Shown here: one piece after another, positions 7,677-16,966 of the stretch | Position numbering within the stretch: position 1 is the first letter of the stretch | Layout of the letters: every line of letters begins with the position of its first letter | Source of the DNA: Sphingomonas sp. HMP9 | Lineage (GTDB): Bacteria; Pseudomonadota; Alphaproteobacteria; Sphingomonadales; Sphingomonadaceae | Assembly (NCBI RefSeq): GCF_013374115.1 | Contig: NZ_AP022673.1 | Span: forward strand, 2,012,501 to 2,076,500 | Direction: 5' to 3' | DNA length: 64,000 bases | The notes under the pieces: generated by a model | What the model saw: only the letters and a program-made list of their open reading frames with translations | What the model was told of the DNA's origin: nothing | The model's database searches: none | Program-made: the position numbers and the translations under genes

Positions 7677-8936
7677 TCAAGCGCGCAACGGCGCCGTGGC
7701 GGCGGGCCGGAACAAGCGACCGCGCTCGGTGATCAGGATGGCGACGAGCGCGGCCAGACCTGCGAGCAGGAACCCGCCGACCAGCGGCACGGTGGTACCG
7801 TTGAAGGCCTGCCCGATCAGCGCGCCGAACACCGCACCGACGGTAACGCTCAGGAACCCCTGCACGCTCGACGCGGTGCCGGCGATCCGCCCCATATTCT
7901 CCATCGCCATCGCCGAGAAGTTCGACGTCGCCAGCCCGAAACAACCGAGCGTCAACGCCTGGAACACCGCGAAGCTGACCAATGTCTCGAAGCCGATCTC
8001 GATCGCGAACAAATGGACCAGCGACACCAGGATCAGCACCGACAGCGCCCCGTGGCTGATCAGCCGAGTCCCCAGCCGCATCACGATCCGCGAGTTCAGC
8101 AGGTTGCACGCCGCCATCGTCACCGACGTCGTCGCGAAGATCAGCGCGAGCAATGTCGGCTTGTGGAACACGTCCGCCATGATCTGCTGGATCGAATTGA
8201 GATAGCCGTACAGCGCGCCCATCAGCGCGGTCGACGCGAGCGTGTAGCCAAGCGAATTGCGATCGCTCAGCGTCAGGCGCCAGTCGCTCAGGATGCGCCC
8301 CGGCGTAATCGGCAGGACGTTCTCGGGCGCCAACGTCTCGGGCATCCGCAGGTAGAACCAGACGAGCACGCCCAGCGTCAGCACCGCGACGGTCCAGAAG
8401 ATCGCGCGCCAGTCGCCGAACTGCAGCACAGTCCAGCCGAACGTCGGCGCCAGGATCGGCACGATCATGAACACCATAAACGCAATCGACATGACCCGCG
8501 CCATCGCCCGCCCATGATAGCAATCGCGCACCAGCGCGATCGTCGCCACGCGCGCCGCTGCGATCACCGCGCCGCCAAACACCCGCGCCGCCAGCAGCAG
8601 CGTGAAGCTTCCCGCAGTGGCGCACGCCACGTTCGCGATGATGTAGAGCATGAGCGACCACAGCAGCACCGTCCGCCGCCCGAACCGGTCCGCGAGCGGC
8701 CCATGGACGAGCTGCGCGACGCCGAAGCCGATGACGAACGCGGTCACGACGAACTGTCGGCCGTTCTCCGACGCGACACCGAGCGAGTCGCCGATCGCCG
8801 GCAGCGCCGGGAGCATCGAGTCGATTCCGAGCGCGGTCAGCGACATCAGCGAGGCGACGAGCGCGACGAATTCGACGAAGCCGATCGGCGCGCCACGCAT
8901 CGCCGGCGCGTCGGATTGGGGGTCCTGGGTCTGCAT
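7677..8936 (-). CDS. Bcr/CflA-type multidrug efflux MFS transporter
   Basis: A 419-residue inner-membrane protein with twelve predicted helices. The MFS motif A is present as GPLADRFGRRTVLL between helices 2 and 3, and the D-S-M-L-P-A-L-P segment in helix 1 is typical of Bcr/CflA drug-proton antiporters. The substrate cannot be told from sequence. It is divergent from the lipoprotein gene at 9073, sharing a 136-bp spacer, with no obvious local regulator. Confidence 0.88.
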   Translation of the reverse strand: MQTQDPQSDAPAMRGAPIGFVEFVALVASLMSLTALGIDSMLPALPAIGDSLGVASENGRQFVVTAFVIGFGVAQLVHGPLADRFGRRTVLLWSLMLYIIANVACATAGSFTLLLAARVFGGAVIAAARVATIALVRDCYHGRAMARVMSIAFMVFMIVPILAPTFGWTVLQFGDWRAIFWTVAVLTLGVLVWFYLRMPETLAPENVLPITPGRILSDWRLTLSDRNSLGYTLASTALMGALYGYLNSIQQIMADVFHKPTLLALIFATTSVTMAACNLLNSRIVMRLGTRLISHGALSVLILVSLVHLFAIEIGFETLVSFAVFQALTLGCFGLATSNFSAMAMENMGRIAGTASSVQGFLSVTVGAVFGALIGQAFNGTTVPLVGGFLLAGLAALVAILITERGRLFRPAATAPLRA

Positions 8937-9072
8937 GATGCGTGCGCCTTACCCGCTCGGGCTGTCTGGCGAAACCCGTCAACCGGCGCAATCCGTACCA
9001 GTCAGGCGGGATTGTGAGATCGGCCCGCGCGTCCTATCTGTATTGCGACCGCAACACACTCGGGAGATCGCC

Positions 9073-9561
9073 ATGTACCGCCCCCTTCTGCTTGCCACCG
9101 CCGGCCTGCTCGTGCTGTCCGCCTGCGACCGTTCGAACGAGGGCGCATCGGTGTCCATCAACGCCGATGGCGGCAACGTGCTCGGCGCGATCAACGGCGA
9201 GACCGGCGAGATGAAAATCGACGTCCCCGGCTTCCAGGGGTCGGTGAAGCTGCCAAAGATCAAGATCAACGCCGACGACTTCGACCTCAACGGCGTGCGG
9301 CTGTATCCGGGCTCGTCGATCAAGACGCTGAACATCGTCGGCGACGACAAGACCGGCGGGCTCCGCGTCGCGTTTGCAAGTCCCGCCACCCCGGCGACCG
9401 TCCGCGACTGGTTCGCACAGCGTCTCGGCAAGGTCGGCTACCAAGTCCATGCGGACGGCCCGAACCTGATCGGCACGACGGACGAGAACAAACCCTTCCG
9501 CCTGGAACTCGCCCCCGACGGCGCGGACAAGGCGACCGGCACGATCGTCATCAGCGGCTAG
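9073..9561 (+). CDS. Lipoprotein, unknown function
   Basis: A 162-residue protein. The N-terminus MYRPLLLATAGLLVLSAC is a lipoprotein signal with lipobox LSAC, so it should be acylated at Cys18 and anchored facing the periplasm. The mature part contains a glycine/aspartate-rich beta region and a segment VRDWFAQRLGKVGYQVHAD that looks like a small alpha/beta unit. I do not recognise the family, but it resembles conserved Sphingomonad proteins in layout. GGGAG lies seven bases before the ATG. Confidence 0.75.
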   Translation: MYRPLLLATAGLLVLSACDRSNEGASVSINADGGNVLGAINGETGEMKIDVPGFQGSVKLPKIKINADDFDLNGVRLYPGSSIKTLNIVGDDKTGGLRVAFASPATPATVRDWFAQRLGKVGYQVHADGPNLIGTTDENKPFRLELAPDGADKATGTIVISG

Positions 9562-9567
9562 TCTACA

Positions 9568-9591
9568 ATCCTCCCCCGCCAGGGGGAGGAT
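9568..9591 (+). terminator. Lipoprotein gene terminator hairpin
   Basis: ATCCTCCCCC and GGGGGAGGAT form a perfect 10-bp stem with a four-base loop six bases after the stop codon. No strong T run follows. Confidence 0.6.
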
Positions 9592-9687
9592 CATTCGACA
9601 AGATAATGTACCAGCCCTAACTCCGGCATTTGGCACCAAGCCCCTGCCCCCCTATATCGGGCGTCCCCCAAACCGGACACGAACCCC

Positions 9688-10644
9688 ATGCTCGACACGC
9701 CCGCCGCCCAGGTCCCAACTCTCAGCCTCGCCACGCAAGACACCGACCCCGATGGCTTTGCAGCCGCCTTCGGCGAGTCGTTCGAGCGATACGGCTTTGC
9801 GATCGTCGCCGATCACGGCATCCCAGCCGACCTGATCGAGCGCGCCTGGGCCGAAACCAAGCTGCTGTTCGACCTGCCCGAGGATGAAAAGCGCGGCTAT
9901 CACATCGCCGGTGGCGGCGGTGCGCGCGGCTATACGCCGTTCAAGACCGAGATCGCCAAGGACGCCAAGGTCGTCGATCTCAAGGAATTCTGGCACGTCG
10001 GCCGCGAACTGCCGGAGGGTCATCACTATGCGGACACGATGGCGCCGAACGTCTGGCCGACGCGGCCCGAGGGTTTCAAGCCGGTGTTCCTCGAACTGTT
10101 CGCCGCGTTCGACCGCGCGGGCGACAAGCTGCTGTCGGCCATCGCGCGCCACCTGAAGCTGAAGCCCGACTGGTTCGACCCAGCGGTCAAGGACGGCAAC
10201 AGCATCCTGCGCCTGCTGCATTACCCGCCGATCCCCGCCGATGCCGAAGGCGTCCGCGCCGGCGCGCATGAGGATATCAACCTCATCACGCTGCTGCTCG
10301 GCGCCGAGGAAGCCGGGCTCGAACTGCTCGACCGCGCGAACGGTCGCTGGCTGTCGATCAAGCCGCCCGAGGGTGCAATGGTCGTCAACGTCGGCGACAT
10401 GCTCCAGCGCCTGACCAACAACGTCCTCCCGTCGACCACGCACCGCGTCGTCAACCCGCCCCCCGAACGCCGCGGCCACTCCCGCTACTCGATGCCGTTC
10501 TTCCTGCATCCCGCCCCCGATTTCCTGATCGAGACGCTGCCGGGCACGATCACCCCGGATAACGCGAACCGCTACCCGACGCCGATCACCGCGCATGACT
10601 ACCTGTACGAGCGCCTCGTCGAGATCGGGCTGATCAAGAAGTAA
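9688..10644 (+). CDS. Isopenicillin N synthase-like 2-oxoglutarate/Fe(II) oxygenase
   Basis: A 318-residue soluble enzyme. The iron ligands are visible as H-x-D in GAHEDINLITLL and the distal histidine in STTHRVVN; the 2-oxoglutarate-binding R-x-S is in SRYSMPFF. The DIOX_N-type N-terminal domain (about 8-110) precedes the 2OG-FeII_Oxy domain (about 170-280). Members hydroxylate or cyclise small molecules; the substrate here is unknown and the gene has no biosynthetic neighbours. It is monocistronic in appearance, with repeats immediately downstream. Confidence 0.88.
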   Translation: MLDTPAAQVPTLSLATQDTDPDGFAAAFGESFERYGFAIVADHGIPADLIERAWAETKLLFDLPEDEKRGYHIAGGGGARGYTPFKTEIAKDAKVVDLKEFWHVGRELPEGHHYADTMAPNVWPTRPEGFKPVFLELFAAFDRAGDKLLSAIARHLKLKPDWFDPAVKDGNSILRLLHYPPIPADAEGVRAGAHEDINLITLLLGAEEAGLELLDRANGRWLSIKPPEGAMVVNVGDMLQRLTNNVLPSTTHRVVNPPPERRGHSRYSMPFFLHPAPDFLIETLPGTITPDNANRYPTPITAHDYLYERLVEIGLIKK

Positions 10645-10650
10645 CCCCGT

Positions 10651-10730
10651 GTTCCCCCGCGAACGCGGGGGCCCAGGAGCCACATACGATAGCGCCTGCG
10701 ACTCCTTGGCTCCTGCCTTCGCGGGAGAAC
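10651..10730. repeat. Family A palindromic element (copy 1)
   Basis: Outer arms TTCCCCCGCGAACGCGGGGG and CCTTCGCGGGAGAAC enclose a CCAGGAGCC/GGCTCCTG inner pair. Family A recurs at 33295, 37318, 50070, 52625, 56379 and 58349. Confidence 0.8.
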
Positions 10731-10746
10731 CCCAAAACCTACGTCT

Positions 10747-10850
10747 CCACCCCGGCGAAGGCCGGGGCCCAGTTGGGGGACGGCGATAACGAAGCGATAC
10801 GCATCGTTACTGCAACCTTTCCAACTGGGCCCCGGCCTTCGCCGGGGTGG
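10747..10850. repeat. Family B palindromic element (copy 1)
   Basis: About 104 bp with arms CCACCCCGGCGAAGGCCGGG and CCCGGCCTTCGCCGGGGTGG, an inner CCCAGTTGG/CCAACTGGG pair, and a variable core containing CGTTAC. Family B recurs at 37424, 52451, 56247 and 58216, always beside a family A copy. Confidence 0.85.
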
Positions 10851-10970
10851 TGCTTAGTTCGAAGCGGCAAGAGACGCCCAAAGCACCCCGCCGCTTTTCC
10901 CACCACCTGATACCCAACAACCACGCTTCGCCCATTGGTCCGCGCGCCCGCATCCGCTAGACCGCGCGCG

Positions 10971-13745
10971 ATGCCCCATCTCTATCTCGTCGACGGCTCC
11001 GGCTATATCTTCCGCGCCTATCACCGGCTGCCACCGCTCACCAACAAGCATGGCGAGCCAGTCGGCGCGGTGTACGGCTATACGACGATGCTGTGGAAGC
11101 TCGCGGACGAGGTCCACGCGGCCGACGGCCCGACGCACATGGCGGTCATCCTCGACAAGTCGTCCAAGACCTTCCGCAACGATCTCTACGACAAGTACAA
11201 GGCGCAGCGCCCCCCCGCCCCCGCCGATCTGATCCCGCAGTTCCCGATGATCCGCGACGCCACGCGCGCCTTCTCGCTGCCCTGCATCGAGACCGAGGGG
11301 CTCGAGGCGGACGACATCATCGCCTGCTATTCGAAGGCCGCGCTCGCACAGGGCTGGTCGGTCACGATCGTGTCGTCGGACAAGGACCTGATGCAGCTGA
11401 TCGAGCCCGGGCTCGACATGTACGACACGATGAACAACCGCCGGCTCGGCCCCGAGCATGTCGCGGAGAAGTTTCACGGCGTCACGCCTGCGCAACTCGG
11501 CGACGTGCTCGCGCTGATGGGCGACAGCGTCGACAACGTGCCCGGCGTCCCCGGCGTCGGCCCCAAGACCGCCGCCAAGCTGATCCTCGAACATGGCGAT
11601 CTCGAATCGGTGCTGGCGGCTGCCGACGGCATGAAGAAGAGCAAGCTGCGCGACAACCTGATCGAGCATGCCGAGATGGCGCGGCTGTCGAAGGTGCTCG
11701 TCACGCTCAAATGCGACGTGTCGCTGCCGGAACCGCTCGAAGACCTCGAACTCAAGGGCATCCCCGACGCACCCTTGCGCGCGTTCCTCGAACATCACGG
11801 CTTCAAGTCGCTGATCGCCAAGCTCTCCGCGGTAGCCGAGGCGCCGGTCCCCGAGTCGCCCGTCGTGGCGGACATGGACGCGGACGAGCTCTGCAAGCAC
11901 GACGACTATGAGACCGTCGTCGACGAAGCCGCGCTCGACAGGTGGATCACGATCGCCCGGCATCAGGGCTGGGTCGGGATCGATACCGAGACGACCGGCA
12001 TCGACGCGACGCGTGCCGATCTGGTCGGAATCAGCATGGCGCTGCATCCGAACCTCGCCTGCTACGTACCTATCGCGCATGGCGGCACCGATTTGCTCGC
12101 GGAAAACCCGGTCCAGCTCGACCGCGCGATCGTGCTGGCGAAGATGAAGCCGCTGCTGGAGGATCCGAGCATCCTGAAGATCGGCCACAATCTCAAATAC
12201 GACATGATCGTGCTGGCGCGCGCCTACGCCGCCACCGGCGGCGTGACGATCGCACCGTTCGACGACACGATCCTGATGAGCTTCGATCTCGACGCGGGGC
12301 TTCACGGCCATGGCATGGACGAACTTGCCGCTACGCACCTCTCGCACACCTGCATCGCGTTCAAGGATGTAGTCGGCACCGGCAAGTCGCAGCGCACCTT
12401 TAACGAAATCGACCTCAAGGCCGCGACCCACTACGCCGCCGAGGACGCGGACGTGACGCTCCGCCTGTGGCGCCGGTTCAAGCGCCGCCTGGCCGCCGAG
12501 GGCTCGACGCGCGTCTACGAAATGGTCGATCGCCCGCTCGTCCCCGTCATCGCGCAGATGGAGATGCACGGCATCAAGGTCGACGCCGCCAAGCTGTCGA
12601 AACTCTCGACCGAGTTCGCCGGCCAGATGGCGAGCCTGGAAACCGAGATCCACGCGCTCGCCGGCGCGCCGTTCACGATCGGCAGCCCCAAACAGCTGGG
12701 CGACGTGCTGTTCGAGAAGATGGGGATCAAGGGCGGCCGCAAGGGCAAGTCCGGCGTCTATTCGACCGACGTCACCGAACTCGAGCGGATCGCCGCGGAC
12801 AAGGACTCGCCCGGCGCCGGAATGGCGCGGAAGGTGCTCGACTGGCGCCAGTTGTCGAAGCTGAAATCGACCTATACCGATGCGTTGCAGGCGCAGATCA
12901 ACCCGGCGACGGGCCGCGTCCATACCTCGTACAGCCTCACCGGCGCGCAGACCGGACGGCTGTCGTCGACCGATCCCAACCTCCAGAACATCCCGATCCG
13001 CACCGAGATCGGGCGCCAGATTCGCGACGCGTTCGTCGCCGAGCCCGGCAACGTCATACTCGCCGCCGATTACTCGCAGATCGAGCTTCGGCTCGCCGCG
13101 CACATGGCCAACGTCCCCGCGCTGAAGCAGGCCTTCGCGAACGGCGACGACATCCACAGCCTCACCGCGCAGGAGCTGTTCGGCGAGGTCAACCGCGACA
13201 CGCGCGGCCGCGCGAAGACGATCAATTTCGCGATCCTCTACGGCATCTCGCGCTGGGGGCTCGCCGGCCGCCTCGACGTGAGCGCGGACGAAGCGCAGGC
13301 GATGATCGACCGCTATTTCGATCGCTTCCCCGGCATCTCCAGCTACATCGTCGACACCACCGAAAGCGTCCGCGCTACAGGGTTCACGACGACGCTGTTC
13401 GGGCGGAAAACGCATTTCCCGCGGATCCGCTCGAAGATCCAGCACGAACGCCAGGGCGCCGAGCGCGCCGCGATCAACGCGCCGATCCAGGGCACGAGCG
13501 CGGACATCATCAAGCGTGCGATGGTCCGGATGGGCCCCGCGCTGCTCGAAGCCGGGCTGCCCAACGTGCGCATGCTGCTCCAGGTCCACGACGAACTCGT
13601 GTTCGAACTGCCCGAGGGCGATGTCGAGGCGGCCAAGCCCGTGATCGAACGCGTGATGGCCAACGCCGCGACGCCGGCGGTGACGCTCGACGTGCCGCTC
13701 GGCATAGAAATCGGCACCGGCCTCAGCTGGGGCGCGGCGCATTGA
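10971..13745 (+). CDS. polA: DNA polymerase I
   Basis: A 924-residue repair and Okazaki-fragment-processing polymerase. An N-terminal 5'-3' exonuclease (about 1-300) contains EADDIIACYS and GDSVDNVPGVPGVGPKTA. A 3'-5' exonuclease (about 320-510) keeps its acidic motifs: GIDTETTGID, GHNLKYD and YAAEDADVT, so proofreading should be intact. The polymerase domain (about 530-924) has DYSQIELRLAAH and VHDELVFELP. The start MPHLYLVDGSGYIFRAYH is typical; an in-frame start 36 bp earlier has no family support. Confidence 0.97.
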   Translation: MPHLYLVDGSGYIFRAYHRLPPLTNKHGEPVGAVYGYTTMLWKLADEVHAADGPTHMAVILDKSSKTFRNDLYDKYKAQRPPAPADLIPQFPMIRDATRAFSLPCIETEGLEADDIIACYSKAALAQGWSVTIVSSDKDLMQLIEPGLDMYDTMNNRRLGPEHVAEKFHGVTPAQLGDVLALMGDSVDNVPGVPGVGPKTAAKLILEHGDLESVLAAADGMKKSKLRDNLIEHAEMARLSKVLVTLKCDVSLPEPLEDLELKGIPDAPLRAFLEHHGFKSLIAKLSAVAEAPVPESPVVADMDADELCKHDDYETVVDEAALDRWITIARHQGWVGIDTETTGIDATRADLVGISMALHPNLACYVPIAHGGTDLLAENPVQLDRAIVLAKMKPLLEDPSILKIGHNLKYDMIVLARAYAATGGVTIAPFDDTILMSFDLDAGLHGHGMDELAATHLSHTCIAFKDVVGTGKSQRTFNEIDLKAATHYAAEDADVTLRLWRRFKRRLAAEGSTRVYEMVDRPLVPVIAQMEMHGIKVDAAKLSKLSTEFAGQMASLETEIHALAGAPFTIGSPKQLGDVLFEKMGIKGGRKGKSGVYSTDVTELERIAADKDSPGAGMARKVLDWRQLSKLKSTYTDALQAQINPATGRVHTSYSLTGAQTGRLSSTDPNLQNIPIRTEIGRQIRDAFVAEPGNVILAADYSQIELRLAAHMANVPALKQAFANGDDIHSLTAQELFGEVNRDTRGRAKTINFAILYGISRWGLAGRLDVSADEAQAMIDRYFDRFPGISSYIVDTTESVRATGFTTTLFGRKTHFPRIRSKIQHERQGAERAAINAPIQGTSADIIKRAMVRMGPALLEAGLPNVRMLLQVHDELVFELPEGDVEAAKPVIERVMANAATPAVTLDVPLGIEIGTGLSWGAAH

Positions 13746-13760
13746 ACGCGAAGGGGGGCA

Positions 13761-13836
13761 GCCGGCCGCGCCCGGCTGACTCGTACCAGCGCGGCCGGCG
13801 GAGCGCTTGCTCCGACCGACGACGCGGCTTTGCCGC
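13761..13836. repeat. Cluster of three GC-rich hairpins after polA
   Basis: GCCGGCCGCG/CGCGGCCGGC (13761-13799), GGAGC/GCTCC (13800-13813) and GCGGC/GCCGC (13824-13836) follow each other between polA and the flippase gene. A similar hairpin cluster follows groEL (47736-47847). Confidence 0.6.
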
Positions 13837-13863
13837 GACGCGACGCACCAACGGCGCCCGCCC

Positions 13864-15381
13864 GTGACCGAATCCACGCAGGATATCGACACGCTCGCCA
13901 AGGGCGGTCGCACCAACATCGCCGGCTTCGTCCTCCGCCTCGCCGCGCGGATCCCGTTCCTGTTCATTGCCGGCCGCATCTACGGTCCCGACCTGGTCGG
14001 CCGGTTCGCGATCGCGGTCGTCGTCGTCGAACTCGCCGCGTTGCTCGCCACGCTCGGGCTCAAGCGCGGTCTCGCGCAGGCGCTCAGCAGCGCGGATCGC
14101 CCGCACGCCAACGTCGTGTGGGATGCAATGGCGGTGGCGTTCGTCGCCTCGCTGATCGCCAGCGCCGTCCTCTGCACCTTCCCGCAGATCATGTACCCGA
14201 ACAGCGCGATCACCGGGCTCGACCGGTTCCTGCCGCTGATCATCGTCGCGATCGCCTGGTCGGACGTCAGCCTCGCCGCGCTTGCCTATCGCCTTAACGT
14301 CAAGGCCGCGGTGACGGCGCGCGCGGTCGTCGAGCCATGGACGATCTCGATCGCCGCCTGGGCGTTCTCCTACTTCACGATCCGCGACGGGCTCGTGCTC
14401 AGCTACGTCGCCTCGATGACCGCCGCACTGATCGCCAGCCTCGTGCCGTTCCTGCGCAGCTACGGCGTGCCGCGCGGCTGGTCGCCGCACCTGCGCCCGC
14501 TCTATGCGCTCGCGCGCGCCAACGTGCCGCTTGCCGGCGCCGACATCCTCGAATGGGGCAGCCGCAACGTCGATCGCTTCATCCTGGGCGTGATGTTCGA
14601 GCCGAAGGTCGTCGGCATCTATTACATGGCGCAGCAGGTCGCATCCCTGCCGCAGAAGCTGAAGACCAGCTTCGATCCGATCCTCGGCCCCGTCATCACG
14701 CACAGCCTCGCGATCAACGACCGCGCCGCGATCGCCAACCAGGTCCGCCAGGTCGCGTTCTGGATCATGGCTGCGCAAGGCGGCCTTGCGCTGATGGGCT
14801 CGATTCCCGGCGAAGCGGTGATGGGCGTGGTCGGCCCACAATTCGTCGCCGGCACAGCGGCACTCGCCTTCCTGCTCACCGCCGAAGTACTCGCCTCGAC
14901 CGGCGCGGTCAGCGAATCTGCGCTCGTCTACATTGCGCGCCACCGCAACCTGATGATCTCGGCAGCGATGCTCGCCTTCCAGGTCGGCCTCAGTTTTACG
15001 CTGATCTTCACGATCCGAGCGCTGGGCTATCCCGTCAACTATCAGGCGGCCGGCCCGGCCATCGCGCTGATGCTGTCGGTGGCGCTGACCTCGATCATCA
15101 AGTCGAAGCTGCTCGGCCATCTGCTGGGCGCGAACGTGTCGCCGTGGCGCTGGCCGCTGGTCTGGGCGGCGCTCGCCGCGATCGTCGTCGGGGCTGGGTT
15201 CACCGCGCTCCCCAAGCGCTACGAATGGGTCGAACTCGCGATCGGCGAGCCCGCAATCGCGGCCACCTATCTCTACATCCTGTGGAAATACGCCTTCGGC
15301 CCCGCCGATCGCGCTCTGTTCGGCAAATCGCCCGCTGTCGGCGAGGCAACGTTGCCGAACGCCGGATCACCGATCCGCTAA
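13864..15381 (+). CDS. Oligosaccharide flippase family protein (MOP superfamily)
   Basis: A 505-residue integral membrane protein with roughly twelve to fourteen helices, resembling Wzx-like polysaccharide flippases. It begins GTG-ACC-GAA (VTESTQDIDTLAKGGRTN); the R-T-N-I-A-G-F-V-L-R first-helix entry and W-G-S-R-N-V-D-R-F-I-L-G segment are typical of the family, in which lipid-linked sugars are moved across the inner membrane. No glycosyltransferases adjoin it, so the transported polymer is unknown. The upstream in-frame ATG at 13807 lies inside the hairpin cluster and was rejected. It converges on the polyprenyl synthase gene with only five bases between stops. Confidence 0.83.
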   Translation: MTESTQDIDTLAKGGRTNIAGFVLRLAARIPFLFIAGRIYGPDLVGRFAIAVVVVELAALLATLGLKRGLAQALSSADRPHANVVWDAMAVAFVASLIASAVLCTFPQIMYPNSAITGLDRFLPLIIVAIAWSDVSLAALAYRLNVKAAVTARAVVEPWTISIAAWAFSYFTIRDGLVLSYVASMTAALIASLVPFLRSYGVPRGWSPHLRPLYALARANVPLAGADILEWGSRNVDRFILGVMFEPKVVGIYYMAQQVASLPQKLKTSFDPILGPVITHSLAINDRAAIANQVRQVAFWIMAAQGGLALMGSIPGEAVMGVVGPQFVAGTAALAFLLTAEVLASTGAVSESALVYIARHRNLMISAAMLAFQVGLSFTLIFTIRALGYPVNYQAAGPAIALMLSVALTSIIKSKLLGHLLGANVSPWRWPLVWAALAAIVVGAGFTALPKRYEWVELAIGEPAIAATYLYILWKYAFGPADRALFGKSPAVGEATLPNAGSPIR

Positions 15382-15386
15382 AGCGA

Positions 15387-16415
15387 TCAGTATGCGCGGG
15401 CGACCGCGAACTCGACAGCTTCAACCATGGCGTCCTTGGCGGCGCCGTCGGGGAAGCCGCCGATCGAGTCGATCGCGCGCTGCCCGTAGTGGCGGGCACG
15501 CGCAAATGTGTCGTCGATCGCACGGGTCGAGCGGATGAGGCGGATCGCGTGCTGCAGATCGGCTTCGCTGTCACGGCGACCTTCGACCGCGTCCTTCCAG
15601 AACGCGCGGTCCTCGGCCGAGGCGCGCGCATAGGCGAGGATTACCGGGAGAGTCATCTTACCCTCGCGGAAGTCGTCGCCCGCATCCTTGCCCATCGTAT
15701 CGGCGTCCGACACGTAATCGATCGCATCGTCGACCAGCTGGAACGCGATACCGAGGTTGCGGCCATAGGCGTCGAGCGCAGCCTCCTCGGCTTCGGTACG
15801 ATCGGCAACGACCGCCGAGATTCGGCAGGCGGCGGCGAACAACGCGGCGGTCTTCGCGCCGATGATGTCGAGATACCGCTCCTCGCCGAGATCGACGCGG
15901 CGTGCGGCGGTGAGCTGGTTCACTTCGCCCTCGGCGATGACCGCGCTGGTCGAGGACAGGATCTTCAGCGCCTTCAGACTGCCGGCCTCGACCATCAGTT
16001 CGAAGCTGCGGCTGAACAGGAAATCGCCGACCAGCACGCTGGCGGGGTTGCCCCAGATGATGTTGGCGGTGCGCTTGCCGCGGCGCAGGTCGGAGCCGTC
16101 GACGACGTCGTCGTGGAGCAACGTCGCGGTGTGGATGAACTCGACCGCGGCGGCGAGCAGGTGATGCTGCGTGCCGGAATACCCGATAAGCTGCGCACTC
16201 GCGAGCGTCAGCATCGGCCGCATCCGCTTGCCGCCGCCCGCGATTAGATGACCGGCGAGTTCGGGGATCAGCGGGATTTCCGACTGCATCCGGCCGCGGA
16301 TCACCGCATTGACCTGGTCCATGTCGCTAGTGACGAGTTTGACCATCGGGTCCAGCGACGGCTGGGACTCGGGATTGGGACGTAGGGTTTCGAGGCGGTG
16401 GACGGTGGCGCTCAT
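15387..16415 (-). CDS. Polyprenyl diphosphate synthase (probably long-chain, quinone side chain)
   Basis: A 342-residue soluble enzyme that extends allylic diphosphates with isopentenyl diphosphate. The first aspartate-rich motif is LLHDDVVDGSDLRRGKRTAN and the second FQLVDDAIDY. Residues before the first motif are small, as in long-chain (octa- to decaprenyl) synthases that build the ubiquinone tail. I infer decaprenyl because Sphingomonads use ubiquinone-10. The start MSATVHRLETL at 16415 is preferred over an earlier in-frame start at 16484. It is divergent from chorismate mutase, itself a step toward the quinone ring precursor, though that link may be chance. Confidence 0.9.
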   Translation of the reverse strand: MSATVHRLETLRPNPESQPSLDPMVKLVTSDMDQVNAVIRGRMQSEIPLIPELAGHLIAGGGKRMRPMLTLASAQLIGYSGTQHHLLAAAVEFIHTATLLHDDVVDGSDLRRGKRTANIIWGNPASVLVGDFLFSRSFELMVEAGSLKALKILSSTSAVIAEGEVNQLTAARRVDLGEERYLDIIGAKTAALFAAACRISAVVADRTEAEEAALDAYGRNLGIAFQLVDDAIDYVSDADTMGKDAGDDFREGKMTLPVILAYARASAEDRAFWKDAVEGRRDSEADLQHAIRLIRSTRAIDDTFARARHYGQRAIDSIGGFPDGAAKDAMVEAVEFAVARAY

Positions 16416-16525
16416 CTTCCCGAGCCTCTGACGCCTATGCCTCTGCAAAGCAACCCTTGCCGGGTCTTGCGGAGTAGGACGCATCCCCGCAAAAGGCGGC
16501 GCGAACCAATCCGGAAGGGTGTGCG

Positions 16526-16819
16526 ATGGCTGACGACCTGTTGAACGGATACCGCCAGAGCATCGATAATATCGATGCGGCGCTGATCCACATGCTCGCC
16601 GAGCGCTTCAAGGTGACGCAGGCGGTGGGCGTGCACAAGGCGACGCACGGCCTGCCCCCCGCCGATCCCGGCCGCGAGGAACGCCAGATCGCCCGGCTGC
16701 GCCACCTCGCGGCGGAGGCGCAGCTCGACCCTGAGTTTTCCGAAAAATTCCTGCGCTTCATCATCGACGAAGTGATCCGCCATCATGAGCGACTGGCGCA
16801 CGATCCCGACGAGGCGTGA
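16526..16819 (+). CDS. Chorismate mutase, AroQ type, monofunctional
   Basis: A 97-residue helical enzyme converting chorismate to prephenate for phenylalanine and tyrosine. The AroQ pattern is visible: R in YRQSIDNIDAAL, R in LAERFKVTQAVG, K in VHKATHG, and the D-x-x-R-E-E-R-Q-I block. Length matches a free-standing AroQ domain with no prephenate dehydratase fused. A strong GGAAGG lies seven bases before the ATG. Cytoplasmic, since no signal peptide is present. Confidence 0.92.
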   Translation: MADDLLNGYRQSIDNIDAALIHMLAERFKVTQAVGVHKATHGLPPADPGREERQIARLRHLAAEAQLDPEFSEKFLRFIIDEVIRHHERLAHDPDEA

Positions 16820-16966
16820 GGCAATCAGCAAATCGTATTGAATTCTACCTGTGAAACTTCTCGCGTTCGGCAACGGGGAAGAATATGGCGCAGCGCCGCA
16901 GTGCGTGAAGAAAACGTCATTCCGGCTCCACGTGCCTATCACTCGCCTGCGTGCAATCGGTTGCGA

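Noticed and set aside
10854..13979. A 1041-codon open frame antisense to polA
   Set aside because: It is the complement of polA in high-GC DNA, has Arg/Asp/Val-rich low-complexity content and matches no protein pattern.
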